Assembly (NCBI GenBank): GCA_947372155.1
Contig: CANBSM010000132.1
Location: 1-9,302 of the forward strand
From: Burkholderiaceae bacterium
Lineage (GTDB): Bacteria; Pseudomonadota; Gammaproteobacteria; Burkholderiales; Burkholderiaceae
DNA length: 9,302 bases
Reading direction: 5' to 3'
The notes under the pieces are model-generated. The model was not told where the DNA came from and ran no database searches. It saw nothing but the letters and a program-made list of their open reading frames with translations. Both the position numbers and the translations under genes were made by a program. Below, in pieces: positions 5,863-9,302 of the stretch; the first letter of the stretch is position 1; every line of letters begins with the position of its first letter.

Positions 5863-6732
5863 ATGGCAGCCTTTAATATTTGCAAAATCGCTATAAATGA
5901 TTTCCATCATTTATTCGATGATTTGGCGCTTTCTGTTGCCGCTTCATTGCGTGATCTTGGGCATGAATGCGGCATGACTGTAAATGAAATGAGCTCTGAT
6001 GCAACCAATATTTTGATAGGGTCAATCATATTTGATGAGCTTTTAATTTCAAGTACCTTGAGTTACCCATATATTGTTTATCAAATGGAAATCTTGGATG
6101 ACCAACTGGGTCATTTAAAAAATTACCCCAATTATTTAAAATTTTTGTCACGAGCCCAATCAGTTTGGGAGTATTCACCTAAGAATGTTGCCTACCTCAA
6201 GTCAAAGGGGCTAAGCAATGTGGAGTATGTGCCTCCCGGGTATCACTCCGTATCCGAGAAAGTGACCTGGCGAAATTCGCCGCACCAATTTGATTTCTTA
6301 TTTATCGGCTCTTTAAGTGAGCGACGAATTACATTTTTAGAAGGGCTGATAAAGAAAGGGTATGCTGTGGGCGCCATTACTGATTCTAATAAAGCATTTG
6401 GAATGCAAAGAGATCAAGTGATCGCGGACTCCAAAGTCATTCTCAATATTCACTGTTTCGATGATCTAAATAATCTGGAGACCGTGAGGATTTCTTATCT
6501 ATTGGCAAATAGGGCGGTAGTTGTCTCTGAGTCATCCGACCATGATCCTTACGGAGGAGCCATTACTTATGCAAAGTATGACGAGCTGGCAGACCAATGC
6601 ATTTCAGTGCTTGGGGATATCAACAGTCTTGAGGTGCGATCACGCCAGGGATATTTGGCAATTAAAAGTTACGACATGCCTGCCATGATTGAAAAAGCCT
6701 TAATGGGTGTGAGTACTCAGTCGGGTAGGTGA
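5863..6732 (+). CDS. CgeB-like GT-B glycosyltransferase
   Basis: Probable glycosyltransferase of the group-1, CgeB-like type (Glyco_trans_1_2 domain, PF13524, from memory). The 289-residue protein has a divergent N-terminal half with few recognisable motifs and a clearer C-terminal half. In order these are: VWEYSPKNVAYLKSKG (101-116), the inter-domain stretch VEYVPPGYH (120-128), the strand FDFLFIGSLSERR (143-155) that opens the second Rossmann domain, and LNIHCFDD (194-201) followed by LETVRISYLLANRAVVVSE (205-223). E206 sits where GT-B enzymes keep a donor-binding glutamate. The protein is short for a two-domain GT-B enzyme but matches the compact CgeB-like proteins. It follows the methyltransferase gene by 24 bases and ends 14 bases from the convergent GT41 gene. 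Donor and acceptor are unknown, and no clear Shine-Dalgarno sequence is seen. Confidence 0.72.
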   Translation: MAAFNICKIAINDFHHLFDDLALSVAASLRDLGHECGMTVNEMSSDATNILIGSIIFDELLISSTLSYPYIVYQMEILDDQLGHLKNYPNYLKFLSRAQSVWEYSPKNVAYLKSKGLSNVEYVPPGYHSVSEKVTWRNSPHQFDFLFIGSLSERRITFLEGLIKKGYAVGAITDSNKAFGMQRDQVIADSKVILNIHCFDDLNNLETVRISYLLANRAVVVSESSDHDPYGGAITYAKYDELADQCISVLGDINSLEVRSRQGYLAIKSYDMPAMIEKALMGVSTQSGR

Positions 6733-6742
6733 GGCGTTTCAG

Positions 6743-6765
6743 TGACCTATAAACATATATGGTCA
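6743..6765. repeat. Small inverted repeat at the convergent gene junction
   Basis: TGACCTATA (6743-6751) can pair with TATAtGGTCA (6756-6765), giving 9 base pairs with one bulged T and the loop AACA. It covers the stop codon and last codons of the minus-strand GT41 gene and lies 10 bases after the + strand glycosyltransferase stop. With no T tract on either side it is not a clear terminator, though a shared 3' hairpin would fit between two converging genes. Confidence 0.35.
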
Positions 6766-8831
6766 GGTGCTAAATCAATGAGATGGCGTTCATAAACCTT
6801 GCTGTATGCAGATTCAAGATTGCGACAAAAAAGACTGGTATCAAACAAAGGCATTTTTAAGCGATTGTTTTCTAGCTTCCCCTTTATTTTTTTAAGCTCT
6901 TCAGGATCTGTCGCTAACTTGATTGCTAACGATTCATATTCTTCTGGTGAGTGAGCAATGAGTTCTGGTAGGTTAACAGCTTGCAATAAGCTTGCAGCCA
7001 CTCTTCCTGGAAAACTGTTGCCTATGATGGTGATAACTGGTAGTCCAGACCATAAGGCATCGCTTGCTGTGGTGTGAGCATTGTATGGAAGGGTGTCTAA
7101 AAATAGATCAGCAAACCTATGTCGAGCTAGATGATCTTGTTGTCCTATGCGTTTTGCAAATATCAAGCGATCGCCCGCTATGCCTTTAGCTTCCGCTTCT
7201 TTGGTGAGATTTTCTTTAATAAAATCATTGTCTTCAAATAACCAAAGTACGCTATCTGGCACATTCTTTAGTATATTTGTCCAAATAGTAAAGGTCTCTG
7301 GAGTTATTTTGAAGTTGTTATTGAAGCAACAAAAAACAAATTTATCACTCGGTAGGCCAAGCCCTTCTTTGCTAAAGACTCGCGATGATATTTCCTTTTG
7401 ATCATCATTCACTTGATAACTGTCGGGTAAGTAAATGATCTTCTCTGAAAAGAATTTTTGATTAGCGGAAGGTATGGTCACTTCATCGGCAATGATGTAG
7501 TCATGATGCTGACCTGCCATCGTGCCGGGATAGCCTAGATAACTAATCTGTATGGGGGCAGCACGCAATGCGAATATACCTGTGCGCGCATCCATAGTTT
7601 GACCGCCAAGATCAACCGCAATATCGATCTTGTGCTCACGAGAAAGGTCAACCACTTCTTGATCACTCAAATTTTCTACATCGATAAAATGATCAAAATA
7701 CGGCCTGAGCTGTTTTCTCATGGCATCATTTTCGCCGCCATTAAGAAGGGAAAATGCATATATTTCAAATTGATCGCGATTATGTAGTTTGAAGAGCTGT
7801 GACATTAAATAGGCGGTGGGGTGGCTCCTAAAGTCTGCGGAATAATAGGCTAGCTTGATTTTTGTATTGCCATATTTTGGTAGCGGCGTTTGATGAGGTC
7901 TTGTAGTGCTATTGATTGCATCTGCAGCAATCTGGGCTACCCTGTAATTCATTTCCTCTGAATTAAAAAGAGCCAAGGCGGCAAAGGGCATCACCACTTT
8001 TTTATTGGCGAAAACTTCTTCGGTAAGCTTCTGAATGCTCTGGTCAAAATCAGCCCAATCTCCAATCTTCATTTTGAGGTGAAGAATTTCCCCGCGTAAA
8101 TATGGCATATCAGGATTGATATCAAGAGCGCGAGAATAGTGAGCTATGGCTTCTGGATAGCGTTTGAGATCTTTTAACGCCGTTGCTTTATTGGAAAAGG
8201 CTTCAGCAAAGTTCTGCTGCAGTGAAATTGCTTTGTCGTAGCAGGCTATAGCTGCATCTAGCTGATTTAAGGCTTTGAAGCATACCCCTTTGTTTAGCCA
8301 AGCTTGAGCAAAATCAGGCCTTAATGAAATAGCCTTTTCTGCAGCAGCAAGGGCATCTGCATTCTTCTTTAATTCGTGCAGTATTGCGCCTTGATTTAAT
8401 AGAGCCTCGAAATAATTGGGCTGCATAGATAGTGCTTTGTTAAAGGCATCTAGCGCTGCATGATTGCTTTTGACAGATGCAAGACTTTTCCCATAATTTA
8501 ACCAAGCATCCGGATTATTAGGCGCCATTTTCAATACTTGTTCGTGATGTGGGATAGCCTCAATATCACGACCGCACTCTGAAAGCGCCTTTGCTAGGTT
8601 GTAATGTAGTGAAGGATTGTTGGGATTGATTTTTATGGCTTTGGCCAAATATTTTGCAGACTCTGCATGCTCTCCGTTAGCGCCTTTGATAACCCCAAGA
8701 ATTTCCAGGGCAGGTAAGTTATTTGAATCAAGATTTAAGATTTTGACTAGGGCTTTTTCAGCCTCAGCTGGCCTGCCACTTTGAAGTAGCTCTAATGCCT
8801 GTCCAATTAAGCCGTGAATTTTCTCATTCAT
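6747..8831 (-). CDS. TPR-repeat, SPINDLY/OGT-type glycosyltransferase (GT41)
   Basis: Bacterial relative of O-GlcNAc transferase and SPINDLY (CAZy GT41; COG3914-like). The 694-residue protein opens with seven TPRs in exact 34-residue register (about 5-38, 39-72, 73-106, 107-140, 141-174, 175-208, 209-242). A linker typical of the SPINDLY group follows (about 243-323, with HLKMKIGDW at 251-259), then the two-lobed catalytic region (about 325-680). DFRSHP (333-338) places H337 at human OGT H498. LGYPGT (432-437) is conserved. FKITPETF (507-514) places K508 at OGT K842. NAHTTASDALWSGLP (584-598) matches the HTT donor-binding loop. These alignments are from memory. There is no signal peptide, so it is cytoplasmic. 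TPRs usually bind the acceptor protein. Family members transfer GlcNAc, fucose or glucose, so the donor is open. It is convergent with the CgeB-like gene and divergent from the gene at 9010. Confidence 0.9.
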   Translation of the reverse strand: MNEKIHGLIGQALELLQSGRPAEAEKALVKILNLDSNNLPALEILGVIKGANGEHAESAKYLAKAIKINPNNPSLHYNLAKALSECGRDIEAIPHHEQVLKMAPNNPDAWLNYGKSLASVKSNHAALDAFNKALSMQPNYFEALLNQGAILHELKKNADALAAAEKAISLRPDFAQAWLNKGVCFKALNQLDAAIACYDKAISLQQNFAEAFSNKATALKDLKRYPEAIAHYSRALDINPDMPYLRGEILHLKMKIGDWADFDQSIQKLTEEVFANKKVVMPFAALALFNSEEMNYRVAQIAADAINSTTRPHQTPLPKYGNTKIKLAYYSADFRSHPTAYLMSQLFKLHNRDQFEIYAFSLLNGGENDAMRKQLRPYFDHFIDVENLSDQEVVDLSREHKIDIAVDLGGQTMDARTGIFALRAAPIQISYLGYPGTMAGQHHDYIIADEVTIPSANQKFFSEKIIYLPDSYQVNDDQKEISSRVFSKEGLGLPSDKFVFCCFNNNFKITPETFTIWTNILKNVPDSVLWLFEDNDFIKENLTKEAEAKGIAGDRLIFAKRIGQQDHLARHRFADLFLDTLPYNAHTTASDALWSGLPVITIIGNSFPGRVAASLLQAVNLPELIAHSPEEYESLAIKLATDPEELKKIKGKLENNRLKMPLFDTSLFCRNLESAYSKVYERHLIDLAPDHICL

Positions 8832-9009
8832 ATTCTTTAATAGTCTCTTTTAGGACTTCTATGGTTAGTAGCCGCCTGAATCCTTCGCCGGCAATAATCT
8901 CAAATCATTGTATCGTGCTAAATATGCCCCATTCCTTGTTTATTTGGGTTGCTAAAGCCAGTCATCAATTTAATCTCTTACCCATTGCGCCACACACTAA
9001 AATACCTAC
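8832..9009. other. Divergent intergenic region between GT41 gene and the partial + strand gene
   Basis: These 178 bases separate two divergent starts and should hold both promoters. On the minus strand a good -10-like TACAAT (plus-strand 8907-8912) is present, but no acceptable -35 hexamer stands at the right distance. A small open frame crosses the region on the + strand, but about 37 bases of it lie antisense to the GT41 start and it overlaps the start at 9010, so I do not call it. No hairpin or repeat stands out. Confidence 0.3.
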
Positions 9010-9302
9010 ATGGCTTATAAAAAAATCGGATTTGATGCAGGCTTGATGTCTCTTCGGGGCACTCATATTGCTATTTTCGATTACGCGCTTCAGAATAAAA
9101 AAATATTAGGCAATGAATCGATTATTTTTTACGATCGCCGCTCAGAGTTGGTGCAGCCATCTGTATTTCAAAAATTTCAAAAAGAATTTAATCTCATTCC
9201 ATACGATCAGTTTTCGGAATTAAACTCTATCGCTGATAGCGGAATAATCGATGCGATGTATCTTATTAAATCTGGTGAGCGTGATGACTATATGCTTCCG
9301 GG
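9010..9302 (+). CDS. Probable glycosyltransferase, N-terminal part (runs off the window)
   Basis: An open frame of 97 complete codons that continues past the window end. The start is well bounded: an in-frame TAA at 8998-9000 precedes it and ATG 9010 is the first start codon after that. The N-terminus reads KKIGFDAGLMSLRGTHIA (4-21), IFDYALQN (22-29), and KKILGNESIIFYDRRSE (30-46). It resembles the opening of a family of large group-1-like glycosyltransferases that I remember as starting with an RGT...A.YDYA...N...LGN.SII pattern, in which the first Rossmann strand and helix lie here. No catalytic domain is visible yet, so the assignment rests on this pattern alone. There is no Shine-Dalgarno sequence in the AT-rich leader. 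It is divergent from the GT41 gene, and the context of other transferases supports the call. Confidence 0.55.
   Translation, partial: MAYKKIGFDAGLMSLRGTHIAIFDYALQNKKILGNESIIFYDRRSELVQPSVFQKFQKEFNLIPYDQFSELNSIADSGIIDAMYLIKSGERDDYMLP

Noticed and set aside
8795..9046. 83-residue + strand open frame across the GT41/partial-gene gap
   Set aside because: It overlaps the GT41 start antisense and the well-supported start at 9010, has no recognisable motif and no ribosome site.

Overview
The window looks like a chromosomal segment of a betaproteobacterium of the Burkholderiales, most likely a Polynucleobacter-like freshwater bacterium. That placement is an inference from the gene order petA-petB-petC-sspA-sspB-tRNA-Thr, from the beta/gamma-type cytochrome b (PVWY at the Qo site) and from the moderate GC content. 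It was not tested by a database search.

Bases 1-4187 hold conserved housekeeping genes, all on the + strand. petABC encode the three catalytic subunits of the cytochrome bc1 complex: Rieske iron-sulfur protein, cytochrome b and cytochrome c1. They move electrons from ubiquinol to cytochrome c and pump protons. sspA (RNA-polymerase-associated stringent starvation protein A) and sspB (ClpXP adaptor for ssrA-tagged proteins) follow. Then come tRNA-Thr(UGU) and a textbook intrinsic terminator. petA, petB, petC and sspA have good Shine-Dalgarno sequences; sspB does not.

Bases about 4200-9302 are an accessory-looking glycosylation block with genes on both strands. It holds a GT-A-type glycosyltransferase (minus), a SAM methyltransferase plus a CgeB-like GT-B glycosyltransferase (plus, probably one transcript), a 694-residue TPR/SPINDLY GT41 transferase (minus) and the first 97 codons of another probable glycosyltransferase (plus, cut by the window end). 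Hand counts suggest lower GC here: 18/60 at 5161-5220 and 23/60 at 6301-6360, against 31/60 at 1141-1200 and 32/60 at 2581-2640. None of these genes has a convincing Shine-Dalgarno sequence. There is no integrase, transposase, CRISPR array or visible attachment-site repeat in the window.

The second block plausibly decorates a surface polymer or protein. The GT41 enzyme is the best candidate for modifying protein directly, and the neighbouring transferases and methyltransferase could extend or cap the sugar. The acceptor is not visible here. Several inverted repeats mark gene junctions: 2914-2937, 3609-3628, 4154-4187, 4208-4255, 5098-5135 and 6743-6765. Only 4154-4187 is a clear terminator.
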